From: Streptomyces chartreusis
GTDB taxonomy: Bacteria > Actinomycetota > Actinomycetes > Streptomycetales > Streptomycetaceae
Assembly (NCBI RefSeq): GCF_008704715.1
Contig: NZ_CP023689.1
Span: 1 to 64,000 of the forward strand
Length of the DNA: 64,000 bases
Reading direction: 5' to 3'
Both the position numbers and the translations under genes were made by a program. A model generated the notes under the pieces. It searched no databases. It was not told the DNA's origin and was given only the letters and a program-made list of their open reading frames with translations. Position 1 is the stretch's first letter, and every line of letters begins with the position of its first letter. Shown here piece by piece: positions 44,495 to 53,201 of the stretch.

Positions 44495-44922
44495 TCACCC
44501 AACTGCCTCCGCGATCACTGTGCGTTCTTCACGTCCGACGGATACGGGCGCACCCGATCGGGATGATGGGCCGCGTAGCGGTACACGTGCCGCGAGGCGA
44601 TCGAACGACACAGCTCTACCTTCTCGCGCCAGAAGCGACGGACTGACCACCGCCGTTCTATATCTAGCGGTACCGAAGTCTCACGACCGATGGCCACCGT
44701 GCGGCCCCTGCCTTGTCAGCACCACCAACCATCGTCCGGCCATGACCATGGCACTCGAAGCAGGCGACCGGGCCGGATGGATCGGCCTCTGCTCTGGCCG
44801 GAGTTCGGGGTGGGCAACCTAGGGATTTCCCGGAAGTACTGGCACACCGTGGCGCCTTACCTTCGTGAGGAGGCCGTACGCCCGGGGGAAGCGGCGGGGC
44901 CCGGCGCCAGGGGGTGATCGCG
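44495..44922. other. Gap upstream of the injection-system operon
   Basis: No confirmed gene. A minus-strand open frame at 44515-44697 (60 codons, basic, RRFWREKVELCRSIASRHVY) has moderate codon bias but no recognised family. The promoter of the downstream operon should lie here; no convincing box was identified. Confidence 0.35.
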
Positions 44923-45516
44923 GTGGGTGGTACCGATGTCGTCGGGGATGTGTCGGAGCTTCTGGTCCGGGTGCTGACCGAAGCCGTGAAGGATCCCGAC
45001 TCGGCGCCCGTGGTCGAGCTGGTCGATCTCGTCGCGGGGCAGTCCGGCGGCGGGCAGGTGGGCCTCCAGCTCTTTCTGTACGAGGTGACCGAGGACCCCA
45101 GTGCACGCAATCGGGGGCCCCGGCAGACGCTGGTCGAGGATCCGGTCACCGGGGCGGTCCACCAGGAGACCCGGCGGGCCGACATGGCGCTCTTGCTGCG
45201 GTATCTGCTGATTCCCGTGGGCGGCGGGCCCGCCGCCCAGCAGCATGTGCTCGGCCGGGCCATGCGGGCGCTGTACGACGACGCGATCCTGCGAGCCGCG
45301 GGGATGTCGTTCCAGGCGGGCGAGTCGCTGAAACTGCGGCTGGCGCCGCTGACGCTGGACGAGCGCGCCAAGGTGTGGTGGGCGATCTCGCAGCCGTACC
45401 GGCTCTCCCTCAACTACGAGGTACGGGTGGTCAATCTGGGCTCCCGCGATGTGTCTGTCACCGCGCCGGTCTCCGAGGCCGCGGTCGGTCTCGGCACCGC
45501 TGGGGCCGAGTCGTGA
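44923..45516 (+). CDS. DUF4255 (Pvc16-like) tail terminator protein
   Basis: Predicted 197-residue protein of the DUF4255/Pvc16_N family, known in contractile injection systems as the sheath/tube terminator (Afp16/Pvc16). GQVGLQLFLYEVTEDPSARNR, then RRADMALLLRYLLIPVGG, and the later LSLNYEVRVVNL fit the family. First gene of the operon. GTG at 44923 has AGGGGGTGA at proper spacing; GTG 44914 overlaps that site. Its stop overlaps the next start (GTGA). Confidence 0.85.
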   Translation: MGGTDVVGDVSELLVRVLTEAVKDPDSAPVVELVDLVAGQSGGGQVGLQLFLYEVTEDPSARNRGPRQTLVEDPVTGAVHQETRRADMALLLRYLLIPVGGGPAAQQHVLGRAMRALYDDAILRAAGMSFQAGESLKLRLAPLTLDERAKVWWAISQPYRLSLNYEVRVVNLGSRDVSVTAPVSEAAVGLGTAGAES

Positions 45517-46277
45517 CGGCGGACCGCGCGGTGCCGACGGACACCGTACGGGTGACTCCCGGCCCGGTCTGTCTGATGCCGCGGGACACCTTCACCGGAC
45601 GGCCGCCCGCGCTGCCCGTGACGGCAGTCGTGGAACGGCGGGACGACGACGGTCGGTGGTCGCCGGAGAAGAGCGCGAGAGTGGTCACGACACCGACCGG
45701 TGCCCGTCTCATGCCGTCGCTGGCGGTGCCCGCCGGGCGTCCGCCGGGTGGGGAGCACGGCGTGTGCCGGATGCGCGTCCGGCTGGTCTCGCCGTACCTG
45801 CTGGATGCCGAGCATCCGGACGGAGTGGAGTTCGACGCTCCGGCGTCCGGAGTGCCGGCGGTGACCCCGGTCCTGCTGCTGCCGCTGCCGGCATATCCGT
45901 TCCCGCCCGAGACCCGGCTGCTCGGCGGACGGGTGGTGGCGCGCCGCCCCGTCATGCCCAGATCGGCCGTCGGACCGCCGCCCGGGTCGCCGGTGGTCGG
46001 CGCCCTGGTGACCGCCGGGGCCCGGGACGATCCGGGGCACATCCCACCTGTCGGCGAGGCGTGGACAGACTTCGCCGCGACCGCGCGGGACGGCGCGTTC
46101 CGACTGCCGCTGCGGGGCCCGGGCAGCCGGGTTGCCGCCGGGGCGGTGGCGGACGCGGACACCGAGTGGTTCACGGTGACGGTGACGGGCCCGCCCGGCC
46201 GGGGCGGTCCGCCGGTGACGGTCCATCTGCCGGCCCAGGACATCACCGCGACCGGATTCGTCATCGAAGTGCCGTAG
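45513..46277 (+). CDS. Hypothetical injection-system protein with TTR-like part
   Basis: Predicted 254-residue protein, translationally coupled to the DUF4255 gene (4-nt overlap). The C-terminal half (VVGALVTAGARDDPGHIPPV then TARDGAFRLPLRG) resembles a carboxypeptidase-regulatory/transthyretin-like beta domain, and VTVHLPAQDITATGFVIEVP ends the protein. The N-terminal half (TGRPPALPVTAVVERR) is another beta-rich region. In related clusters a protein of this kind follows DUF4255, but its role is unknown. Confidence 0.65.
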   Translation: MTADRAVPTDTVRVTPGPVCLMPRDTFTGRPPALPVTAVVERRDDDGRWSPEKSARVVTTPTGARLMPSLAVPAGRPPGGEHGVCRMRVRLVSPYLLDAEHPDGVEFDAPASGVPAVTPVLLLPLPAYPFPPETRLLGGRVVARRPVMPRSAVGPPPGSPVVGALVTAGARDDPGHIPPVGEAWTDFAATARDGAFRLPLRGPGSRVAAGAVADADTEWFTVTVTGPPGRGGPPVTVHLPAQDITATGFVIEVP

Positions 46278-46443
46278 CGACCGGCATCCGTGAAGCCCGA
46301 CGCACTCACAAGGGACTCCCGCAACAACCGACTCCCATGGCTGCCGAATCGCGCAGCGACTCTGAAGCGACCGACCTCGGTGGGCCGGAGTCCGTGGCGG
46401 TCGACATTCCGCAGCAACCGAAATGCCGTAGCGATCGACATCC
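46270..46443 (+). repeat. Imperfect 20-bp direct repeats
   Basis: TGCCGTAGCGACCGGCATCC at 46270-46289, covering the stop codon of the preceding gene, recurs as TGCCGTAGCGATCGACATCC at 46424-46443, 18 of 20 identical, in the 185-nt gap before the sheath gene. Shorter related elements lie between them (CCGCAACAACCGA and CCGCAGCAACCGA). Confidence 0.6.
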
Positions 46444-46462
46444 CGTAGCGGAGGAAGCCGCG

Positions 46463-48316
46463 ATGCCCGAATACCTCAGCCCCGGCGTCTACGTCGAAGA
46501 GATCTCCACCGGCCCACGCCCCATCGCGGGGGTGGCCACCAGCATCGCGGGCATGGTCGGGGTGACCGCGCGCGGCCCGGAGTCGGGAAAGCCCCGGCTC
46601 GTCACGAGCATGCTGGACTTCCACCGCCTGTTCGGCGGTTTCCTCACCCCGCCGGACAAGGCCGGCACGGACGCCGCCGACGACCGCGGCATCCGCTGGT
46701 GGCTGCTGCCGCTCGCGGTGAAGGGCTTTTTCGACAACGGCGGCCAGAAGCTGTTCATCAAGCGGGTCGTGCCCGCGCCGGCGGACGCGCAGGCGGCGGC
46801 ATGGGCCCTGAAACCGGCCGCCGAGCAGAAACCGGCGCCCGGCGCGACGGACTTCGAGCTGCTCGTCGAGGCCACGCAGCCCGGGGCCGGCGGAAACGAC
46901 CTGCGGTTCGACGTACGGGCCGTGGAGGCGGGCCGGTTCCCGCTGGTGGTCGCCGATCCGCCGGATCCCGCGCCGGACGCCCCGCCGCCGGACCCCGCCA
47001 AGGTGGTCGTCGCGCAGAAGGGCGGGCTCAAGACAGGGGTCTGGGTCGTGCTGATCCGGGCCACCGGAGTCGGCGACCCCACCTTCCACCTGCTGGCCGA
47101 CGACGGCTCACCGGCCGCACAAGGCGGATTCGAGTTCACCCTCGCTCCTGCCGCGCCGGCGCCTGCGGTCGCCAAGGGGGACACCCTCGTCCAGGTCGAC
47201 TTCGAGGCCGCCGTGCGCGAGGTGTCCGCCGGGACACCGCCCGTCACGGAGACCTTCCGCGCCGCGAACCTCAAGGCCCTTGCCAAAGAGGTCGTGGACC
47301 GCTCGAACTACGTCACGGTGACCACCGGGGCTCCGGCGAGGCTCAAGGCGGCGGTGCCGGCCGCCCTCCCGCCGGCGAAGCTCTTCAAACCCTTCATCGG
47401 CCTCACCCTGACCAAGGGCTCCGCCGGGGAGAGCGGACTCACCGCCGCCGACTACGTCGGACTGGACGGCGGCAGCGGCCGACGTACCGGCATCCAGGCG
47501 CTGGAGGACATCGACGAGGTGGCGATGTGCGCCGTGCCCGGCGTGTGGAACGGCACGGTGCTGGACGGTCTGATCACGCACTGCACGGCCCTCGGCGACC
47601 GTTTCGCGGTGCTCGACGGGCCTCCGAACGCGGACCTGGAAGGCATCCGGGACTTCCGGGCCGCCCTGTCCACCGACCGGGCCGCCCTGTACTACCCGTG
47701 GCTGCGCGTGCCCGACCCCGGCGGCGCGGCGGCCCCGGCCGCCGCTCCCCCGTCCGGACACCTCATCGGCGTGTATGCCCGTACCGACGTGGAGCGCGGG
47801 GTGCACAAGGCGCCCGCCAACACGGTGCTGCGCGGAGTGATCCCCGGGACGGGCCTGGCGGCCGACATCACCCGGCGCGAGCAGGATCTGCTCAACCCGC
47901 GCGGGATCAACGCGCTCCGCGCCTTCCCGAATCTGGGGCAGCGGGTGTGGGGCGCGCGGACGCTGTCGGACGACACCCGCTGGCAGTACGTCAACGTCCG
48001 GCGGTTGTTCCTCTTCATCGAGGAGTCGATCGACGAGGGCCTGCAGTGGGTCGTCTTCGAGCCCAACGCCGAACAGCTGTGGGCGTCGGTACGGCAGAGC
48101 ATCACCGCCTTCCTCACCACGGTGTGGCACAGCGGCGCGCTCGCCGGCACCACCCCGGAGGAGGCGTTCCACGTGGCCTGCGACCGGACCACGATGACCG
48201 AGGACGATCTCGCCCAGGGGCGGCTGATCTGCGAGGTCGCCGTGGCCCCGGTCTTCCCCGCCGAGTTCGTGATCGTGCGGATCCAGCAGGCGACCCGTGA
48301 ATCCCTGACGGCCTGA
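46463..48316 (+). CDS. Contractile tail sheath protein (Pvc2-like)
   Basis: Predicted 617-residue sheath protein. It begins MPEYLSPGVYVEEISTGPRP, the canonical start of contractile sheath proteins, followed by IAGVATSIAGMVGVTARGP and a NGGQKLFIKRV strand. The C-terminal sheath domain is intact: LNPRGINALRAFPNLGQRVW, VNVRRLFLFIEESIDEGLQW, FEPNAEQLW and FPAEFVIVRIQQ. Contraction of the sheath drives the tube outward. ATG 46463 has GGAGGAAG upstream. Confidence 0.95.
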   Translation: MPEYLSPGVYVEEISTGPRPIAGVATSIAGMVGVTARGPESGKPRLVTSMLDFHRLFGGFLTPPDKAGTDAADDRGIRWWLLPLAVKGFFDNGGQKLFIKRVVPAPADAQAAAWALKPAAEQKPAPGATDFELLVEATQPGAGGNDLRFDVRAVEAGRFPLVVADPPDPAPDAPPPDPAKVVVAQKGGLKTGVWVVLIRATGVGDPTFHLLADDGSPAAQGGFEFTLAPAAPAPAVAKGDTLVQVDFEAAVREVSAGTPPVTETFRAANLKALAKEVVDRSNYVTVTTGAPARLKAAVPAALPPAKLFKPFIGLTLTKGSAGESGLTAADYVGLDGGSGRRTGIQALEDIDEVAMCAVPGVWNGTVLDGLITHCTALGDRFAVLDGPPNADLEGIRDFRAALSTDRAALYYPWLRVPDPGGAAAPAAAPPSGHLIGVYARTDVERGVHKAPANTVLRGVIPGTGLAADITRREQDLLNPRGINALRAFPNLGQRVWGARTLSDDTRWQYVNVRRLFLFIEESIDEGLQWVVFEPNAEQLWASVRQSITAFLTTVWHSGALAGTTPEEAFHVACDRTTMTEDDLAQGRLICEVAVAPVFPAEFVIVRIQQATRESLTA

Positions 48317-48353
48317 CGCAGGCTCCGACCCAGCACACAAGCAGGAGAAGGCG

Positions 48354-48809
48354 ATGCCACCGATCAAACGTAGCGATCCGTACGGCGCGTACAACTTCCT
48401 CGTCCAGGTGACCGGAGTCGCACCGGGCGGCCAGGATGTGCAGGCCTCCTTCACCGAGGTCTCCGGACTCACCGTCGATGTGCAGCCGATCGACTACCGC
48501 AACGGCAGCGAGGACATCCGGGTGCGCAAGATCCCGGGGCTGAAGAAGTTCTCGAACCTGACGCTGAAGCGCGGTGTCACCGGCCACGTCGAGTTCTGGA
48601 ACTGGATCAAGAAGTCGATGAACGGCCAGACCCTGCGCGCGGCCGGGACGATCGTGCTGCTCGACGAGAACCGGCAGGAAGTCATGCGCTGGAACTTCGA
48701 CCGGGCATGGCCGGTGAAGTACACCGGGCCGTCCCTCGGCGCGACCAAGAACGAGGTCGCCATGGAGACGGTGGAACTCGCCGTCGAAGACCTCCAGATC
48801 GACGTCTGA
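48354..48809 (+). CDS. Tail tube protein (gp19/Pvc1-like)
   Basis: Predicted 151-residue inner-tube protein of the T4 gp19/Hcp-like family. RSDPYGAYNFLVQVTGVAP, then SFTEVSGLTVDVQPIDYRNG, and KFSNLTLKRGVTGHVEFWNW are all characteristic, as is the terminal VETVELAVEDLQID type. This should polymerise into the hexameric tube under the sheath. It follows the first sheath gene by 37 nt, with AGGAGAAGG upstream. Confidence 0.94.
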   Translation: MPPIKRSDPYGAYNFLVQVTGVAPGGQDVQASFTEVSGLTVDVQPIDYRNGSEDIRVRKIPGLKKFSNLTLKRGVTGHVEFWNWIKKSMNGQTLRAAGTIVLLDENRQEVMRWNFDRAWPVKYTGPSLGATKNEVAMETVELAVEDLQIDV

Positions 48810-48822
48810 CGGGGCCTCCGCC

Positions 48823-50454
48823 ATGACCGAACCGCTACCCGCACCCGTCCCCGCCCAAGGGCCTCCCTCGGGGGTCTCGCCGCTGCCCGGCCTGAGGGCC
48901 GTCGCGGTTGCTTCCGCCGAGCCCGGACGTCCGCTGCGCACCGACGTGGCGTGCTTCGCGGGGCGCACCCGGCGCGGGCCGGTGGGGGTCGCCGTGCGCG
49001 TCACGGACTGGGCGGGGTTCGCGGCGGTCTTCGGCGACCTGGATCCGCGGCTCGTCCTGCCCGCTTCGGTGCGCGGGTTCTTCAGCAACGGCGGCACGGC
49101 CCTGTGGGTGGTGCGCGCGGAGGCCGCAGGAGCCGTCACCGCCGGGGCGGCCTGGCCGGCCGCGGCACCCGGGCCGTTCGCCCCGGCCACGGGCTGCCGG
49201 GTCGACGCCGCGTCGCCCGGCGGCTGGGCGGACGGCACCCGGCTGACGATCCGTCACCGCGCGACGGGGCCCGCGGACCGTACCGGGGTGCTGGTCCGGG
49301 TGGAGGCGCCCGGGGAGCCGGTCGAGTCGTTCGGCTGGCTGCCCGCCGAACGGTTGCCCGGCGAGATCGCGGCCGCGTCCCGGCTGGTCCGGCTCGTGCC
49401 CGACGGCCCGCCGCCAGGGCCGGTGGCCCGCTCCGGCACGAACATGGTCGCGCTCGCCGGTGGCGGGCCCGCGCCCGGCGGCACGGCGCCGAGCGACGGG
49501 GAGCGGCTGGCCGAGGCGTACGCCGCCGCGGTACGGACAATGGTGGAGCTGCCGGAACCGGCGCTGCTGGCGCTGCCCGACCTGGACGTTTCGGGGGTCG
49601 GCCCCGGACGGCGGGAGGCGCTGGCCGACCTCCTGGTCGAAGGGTGCGCGGACGCGATGGACCGGCTCGCGCTCCTCGATCCGCCGCTCCCTGCTTCCGG
49701 CGGACCGGCCGGCGGCCCGGCCGAGGCGCTCGACGCGGTCGTGGACTGGGTGCGGGACCTGCGTGCGCGTCACGACACGGCACGGTCACAGGCGTGCGCG
49801 GTGTACTGGCCGCCGCTGCGGGTGCCCGATCCGGTGGCCACCGGACTGCCCGCGCTGCGTACGGTGCCGGCCTCCGGCCATGTGGCCGGCGTCGTGGCGC
49901 GGCTGGACCGGGAGCGGGGGGCGTTCGCCACACCGGCCAACGCGTCCCTGGAGGACGTGGTGGACCTGACCCATGTGCTGACGCCCGAGCAGGAGGTGGC
50001 GGTGTTCGCCTCGGGCGCCAACCTGCTGCGGTGTCCGCCGGGCCGGGGCCCGTTGGTGTGGGGCGGGCGGACGACGGTACGGCCGGAGAACGCCGAGGGA
50101 GTGGGCTCGGGGTGGTTCGTCGCCCACCGCAGACTGGTCCACCAACTGGTGCGGGCCGCCCGCGAGGTGGCCGAGCCGCTGCTGTTCGAGCCGCACTCCC
50201 CCGGCCTGCGGCTGCTGCTGGTGCAGGGGCTCACCGAGCTGCTGCTGGGGTTGTACGAGGCCGGCGCTCTCGCCGGGGACCGCCCGGCGCAGGCGTTCCG
50301 AGTGCGGTGCGACAACGCTCTCAATCCGCCGGAGCAGGTCGGTGCCGGCGTGCTGGTCTGCCAGGTCGAGGTGGCGCCCGCGGCACCGATGGAGTTCATC
50401 ACGGTCCGGCTGGTGCTGGGCCGGCGGGACCGGCTGGAGGTGGTGGAGGGATGA
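48823..50454 (+). CDS. Second, divergent sheath protein (Pvc3/4-like)
   Basis: Predicted 543-residue sheath paralogue. The C-terminal domain matches the first sheath in layout: EPLLFEPHSPGLRLLLVQGL, GALAGDRPAQAFRVRCDN and APAAPMEFITVRLVLGRR. The N-terminus has VACFAGRTRRGPVG and VRGFFSNGGTALWVVRA, equivalent to VGVTARGP and FFDNGGQKLFIKR in the first sheath. The middle is Pro/Ala/Arg-rich and divergent. Presence of two unlike sheaths suggests specialised tip or collar rings, as in PVC/Afp, where several sheath paralogues exist (family knowledge). Confidence 0.9.
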   Translation: MTEPLPAPVPAQGPPSGVSPLPGLRAVAVASAEPGRPLRTDVACFAGRTRRGPVGVAVRVTDWAGFAAVFGDLDPRLVLPASVRGFFSNGGTALWVVRAEAAGAVTAGAAWPAAAPGPFAPATGCRVDAASPGGWADGTRLTIRHRATGPADRTGVLVRVEAPGEPVESFGWLPAERLPGEIAAASRLVRLVPDGPPPGPVARSGTNMVALAGGGPAPGGTAPSDGERLAEAYAAAVRTMVELPEPALLALPDLDVSGVGPGRREALADLLVEGCADAMDRLALLDPPLPASGGPAGGPAEALDAVVDWVRDLRARHDTARSQACAVYWPPLRVPDPVATGLPALRTVPASGHVAGVVARLDRERGAFATPANASLEDVVDLTHVLTPEQEVAVFASGANLLRCPPGRGPLVWGGRTTVRPENAEGVGSGWFVAHRRLVHQLVRAAREVAEPLLFEPHSPGLRLLLVQGLTELLLGLYEAGALAGDRPAQAFRVRCDNALNPPEQVGAGVLVCQVEVAPAAPMEFITVRLVLGRRDRLEVVEG

Positions 50455-50960
50455 CCGAACAGGCGCTGGAGTTCTTCACGCAACCACTGCCCAAGTACCG
50501 GTTTCTGGTGGTGCTCGGACCGGCTGCCGCCCATCTGCCGCCCGAGCAGACCGCGTTGCTGCCGCTGACCGCGCAGGGCGCGTTCCAGCAGGTGACCGGG
50601 CTCGGGGCGCAGCTGGAGGTGACCGCGTACCCGGAGGGCGGGGTGAACGACCGGGTGCGGCAGTTCCCGGTGCGGCACTCGTGGAACCGGATCGTGCTCC
50701 ACGGGGGCGTGGCCAGGGGCCCTGGGCTGTGGGCCTGGTACCGGGCCGGCCTTGCCAACCCCCTCGGCGCACGGCGCAGCGGGGCGGTACTGCTGCTGGA
50801 CGCCGCCGGGGTGCCCGGCTCCGTATGGGCGTTCCGAGGCGGCCTGGCGTCGAAGTGGACCGGCCCGGACCTGCATGCGGAGCGCAGTGAAGTGGCGGTC
50901 GAGCAACTGGAGATCGCGCACGAGGGCCTGGTCGCCGTCGACCAGGGGCTGGGGCCTTGA
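50451..50960 (+). CDS. Second tail tube protein (Pvc5-like)
   Basis: Predicted 169-residue gp19-type tube paralogue: YRFLVVLGP, then GAFQQVTGLGAQLEVTAYPE, RQFPVRHSWNRIVLHGGVAR and VEQLEIAHEGLVAV. Tube paralogues of this kind sit at the tube/baseplate junction in eCIS particles (family knowledge). It overlaps the second sheath stop by 4 nt. Confidence 0.88.
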   Translation: MTEQALEFFTQPLPKYRFLVVLGPAAAHLPPEQTALLPLTAQGAFQQVTGLGAQLEVTAYPEGGVNDRVRQFPVRHSWNRIVLHGGVARGPGLWAWYRAGLANPLGARRSGAVLLLDAAGVPGSVWAFRGGLASKWTGPDLHAERSEVAVEQLEIAHEGLVAVDQGLGP

Positions 50961-51030
50961 TGGCCGGGGGTCCGGGCGGGCCGGCGACTGCGGCGCGCGC
51001 CCGCGGTGGGGTGGGAACAGGAGAGGGACC

Positions 51031-51258
51031 ATGCTGACGATTCATCACCTTTCCGTCGACTTCGAGGTCGGCGGTGACGACACGGCGGTCTTCGCCCGGC
51101 TGTTCTCGGAGCACATCAAGGAGTGGGCGAGGCGGCAGGAGAACGAGCGGGCCCGCAGCCGGCTGCTGGCCGGTGAGGCGGCCATGGCGGGCGAGGACGC
51201 CGGGCACGATCCGGCGAGCGGGCATGCGCCGGCGCCGGGCTGCTGCGGTGGTGCCTGA
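51031..51258 (+). CDS. Small DUF5908-like protein (Pvc6-position)
   Basis: Predicted 75-residue protein starting MLTIHHLSVDFEVGGDD and ending in a Cys pair (PGCCGGA). Position and size match the small DUF5908/Pvc6 proteins found between the second tube and LysM genes in eCIS operons; sequence similarity is weak. ATG 51031 has GAGAGGG upstream, and its stop shares a base with the next start. Confidence 0.65.
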   Translation: MLTIHHLSVDFEVGGDDTAVFARLFSEHIKEWARRQENERARSRLLAGEAAMAGEDAGHDPASGHAPAPGCCGGA

Positions 51259-51989
51259 TGGCTCCGCCCGCAGCCTCCGCGCCGGCGCTCGGCCCGGTCC
51301 TGGACGGGGCCGCGCCGACGCGCGCGACCCTGACCGTACGGCCGCCGCAGGGCAGCCCGCTGCACGCCGCCGGGGAGCCGGAACTGGTGTTCCCGCTGAA
51401 TCCGACGGAGTACTCCGTGTCGAAGTCGGTGAGCTTCGCCGAGATCGCCGTTCCGGGCCTTGACTCCCCGACGCTCCAGTTCGTCCGCGGCGGGGCGCGG
51501 GTGCTGAAGCTCGACGCGCTGGTGGACGCGGCCGAGGAGCCGGTGCCGGCCAGCAGGGATGTGCAGAAACGGTGGCTGGACGCGCTGGAGAGCATGACGC
51601 TGCGCCGTTCCGCCACGCACGCGCCGCCGGTGATGGTCTTCCGGTGGGGTGCCAATCCGTCGTTCACGGGGGTGCTGGAGAGCCTGTCGTCCACCTATGT
51701 GCTCTTCGACCGCGACGGCACGCCGACCCGGGCGAAGGTGTCGCTGTCCCTCAAGGAGTTCCTGACCGCGGAGGAGCAGCAGTACGCCTCGGCGCTCGGC
51801 TCGCCGACCGTCGAGAAGGTGTGGACGGTCCGGCGCGGTGACACCCTCGCCTCGATCGCCGCGGCCGTGTACCGGGACCCGGGGCGCTGGCGGGTGTTGG
51901 CGGCGGCGAACGCGCTGGCGGATCCTCGGGCGCTGGTGCCGGGGACGGCGCTGACCGTCCCGGCGCTGATCGGCGGTGCGGGACGGTGA
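51258..51989 (+). CDS. LysM-domain baseplate hub protein (Pvc7-like)
   Basis: Predicted 243-residue protein. The N-terminal part has FPLNPTEYSVSKSVSFAEIA, typical of eCIS/T6SS-related hub proteins. The C-terminal LysM (WTVRRGDTLASIAAAVYRDP, then ALVPGTALTVPAL, about residues 188-238) is of the Afp7/Pvc7 and phage gpX type that links tube to spike; it probably does not bind peptidoglycan here. Starts within the previous stop (TGATG). Confidence 0.9.
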   Translation: MAPPAASAPALGPVLDGAAPTRATLTVRPPQGSPLHAAGEPELVFPLNPTEYSVSKSVSFAEIAVPGLDSPTLQFVRGGARVLKLDALVDAAEEPVPASRDVQKRWLDALESMTLRRSATHAPPVMVFRWGANPSFTGVLESLSSTYVLFDRDGTPTRAKVSLSLKEFLTAEEQQYASALGSPTVEKVWTVRRGDTLASIAAAVYRDPGRWRVLAAANALADPRALVPGTALTVPALIGGAGR

Positions 51990-53200
51990 CGGTCATCGGC
52001 GAGCGGGGCGGGCCGGGTGCGTCGGGCACGACCGCACTGCCGTCCGACACGTACGCCCCCGCCTTCCTGATCACCGTCGAGCGTGCCCCGGGACTCTCCG
52101 ACCAGTTGCCCGGCTGCCTGCTGGACATTCAGGTCGTCAGGGAGCTCGACAAGTCGGGGACCTTCTCGCTGACGTTGAGCAACTGGCACGAGGAGCGGCG
52201 CGAGCTGCGCTTCGACGATCCCGGTCACTTCTCCCCCGGGCAGCTGCTCCAAGTGCGGCTGGGCTACGCGGGCGAGGGTCGCCTTCCGGTGGTGGCGAAG
52301 GGTCAGGTCATGACCGTGCAGCCGGACTTCCCTGCCGCCGGGCCGCCGACGGTGCAGATCTCCTGTCAGGACCGCACCGCGCAGATGAAGTCCCGCAAGC
52401 CGCGGCCGAACGAGCAGAAGCAGTTCGAGAAGGTCATGGACTGGGAGGTCGCGAAGGTGATCGCCCAGCGTCACGACCTGCCCCTGGTGGCCGAGGAGGA
52501 GGGCGTCCAGCACCCGCTCGTGGTGCAGAAGAACCAGGACGACATCGCCTTCCTGCTGGACCGGGCCAAGGGCATCGACCGGGAGGTCTTCGTCGCGCCG
52601 GATCCGTCGACCGGCCAGGAGAAGCTGTACTTCGTCCGGCCGGCCGACGGCAGGCCGGGGCCGCGGGCGCGCACGACCAACACCTTCGACCTGTGGTACG
52701 CGGGCAGTTACACGCAGGGCCCCGGGCCGGGCCGGGCTCCCGTGCCCAACCTGATCTCCTTCCGCCCCACCCTCACCCTGTCCGGCCAGGTGGCCGCCGT
52801 GACGGTGCGGGGCTGGGACCCGGTGCGCAAGCAGGCGATCGTGGGCCGCGCCACCCAGCAGGACCTGCGCGCCGAGCGCGACGCCGGACGGAGCGGCCCC
52901 GAGGCGGCGGCCGAGGAGATGGGCGATCGCGAGGAGGTCATCGTGGACCGTCCGGTGAGCAGTCAGCAGGAGGCCAGGGCGCTCGCGGAGAGCGTGCTGC
53001 GCGCCAGGTCGTACGCGTTCGTCCGATGCGCGGGCCAGCTGGTGGGCGTACCGGCGCTGGCGCCCGGCGACACCCTGCGGATCGGCGGGGTCGGCGCCAG
53101 GTTCGGCGGCACCTACTACACGACGAAGGTGGCGCACTCCTTCAACTCGTCCGGGTTCCTGACCTCGTTCGAGGCCCGGCGTACTTCGGAAGGGCGGTGA
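51986..53200 (+). CDS. Late control gpD-like spike base protein
   Basis: Predicted 404-residue protein equivalent to the N-terminal (gp27/gpD) part of VgrG. It forms the trimeric base of the spike. APAFLITVERAPGLSDQLPG, FSLTLSNWHE, VQISCQDRTAQMKSRK and KNQDDIAFLLDRAKGIDREV are the family segments. The C-terminal region RIGGVGARFGGTYYTTKVAH matches the end of phage late control D proteins. Coupled to the LysM gene by GTGA. Confidence 0.9.
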   Translation: MTVIGERGGPGASGTTALPSDTYAPAFLITVERAPGLSDQLPGCLLDIQVVRELDKSGTFSLTLSNWHEERRELRFDDPGHFSPGQLLQVRLGYAGEGRLPVVAKGQVMTVQPDFPAAGPPTVQISCQDRTAQMKSRKPRPNEQKQFEKVMDWEVAKVIAQRHDLPLVAEEEGVQHPLVVQKNQDDIAFLLDRAKGIDREVFVAPDPSTGQEKLYFVRPADGRPGPRARTTNTFDLWYAGSYTQGPGPGRAPVPNLISFRPTLTLSGQVAAVTVRGWDPVRKQAIVGRATQQDLRAERDAGRSGPEAAAEEMGDREEVIVDRPVSSQQEARALAESVLRARSYAFVRCAGQLVGVPALAPGDTLRIGGVGARFGGTYYTTKVAHSFNSSGFLTSFEARRTSEGR

Positions 53201-53201
53201 G

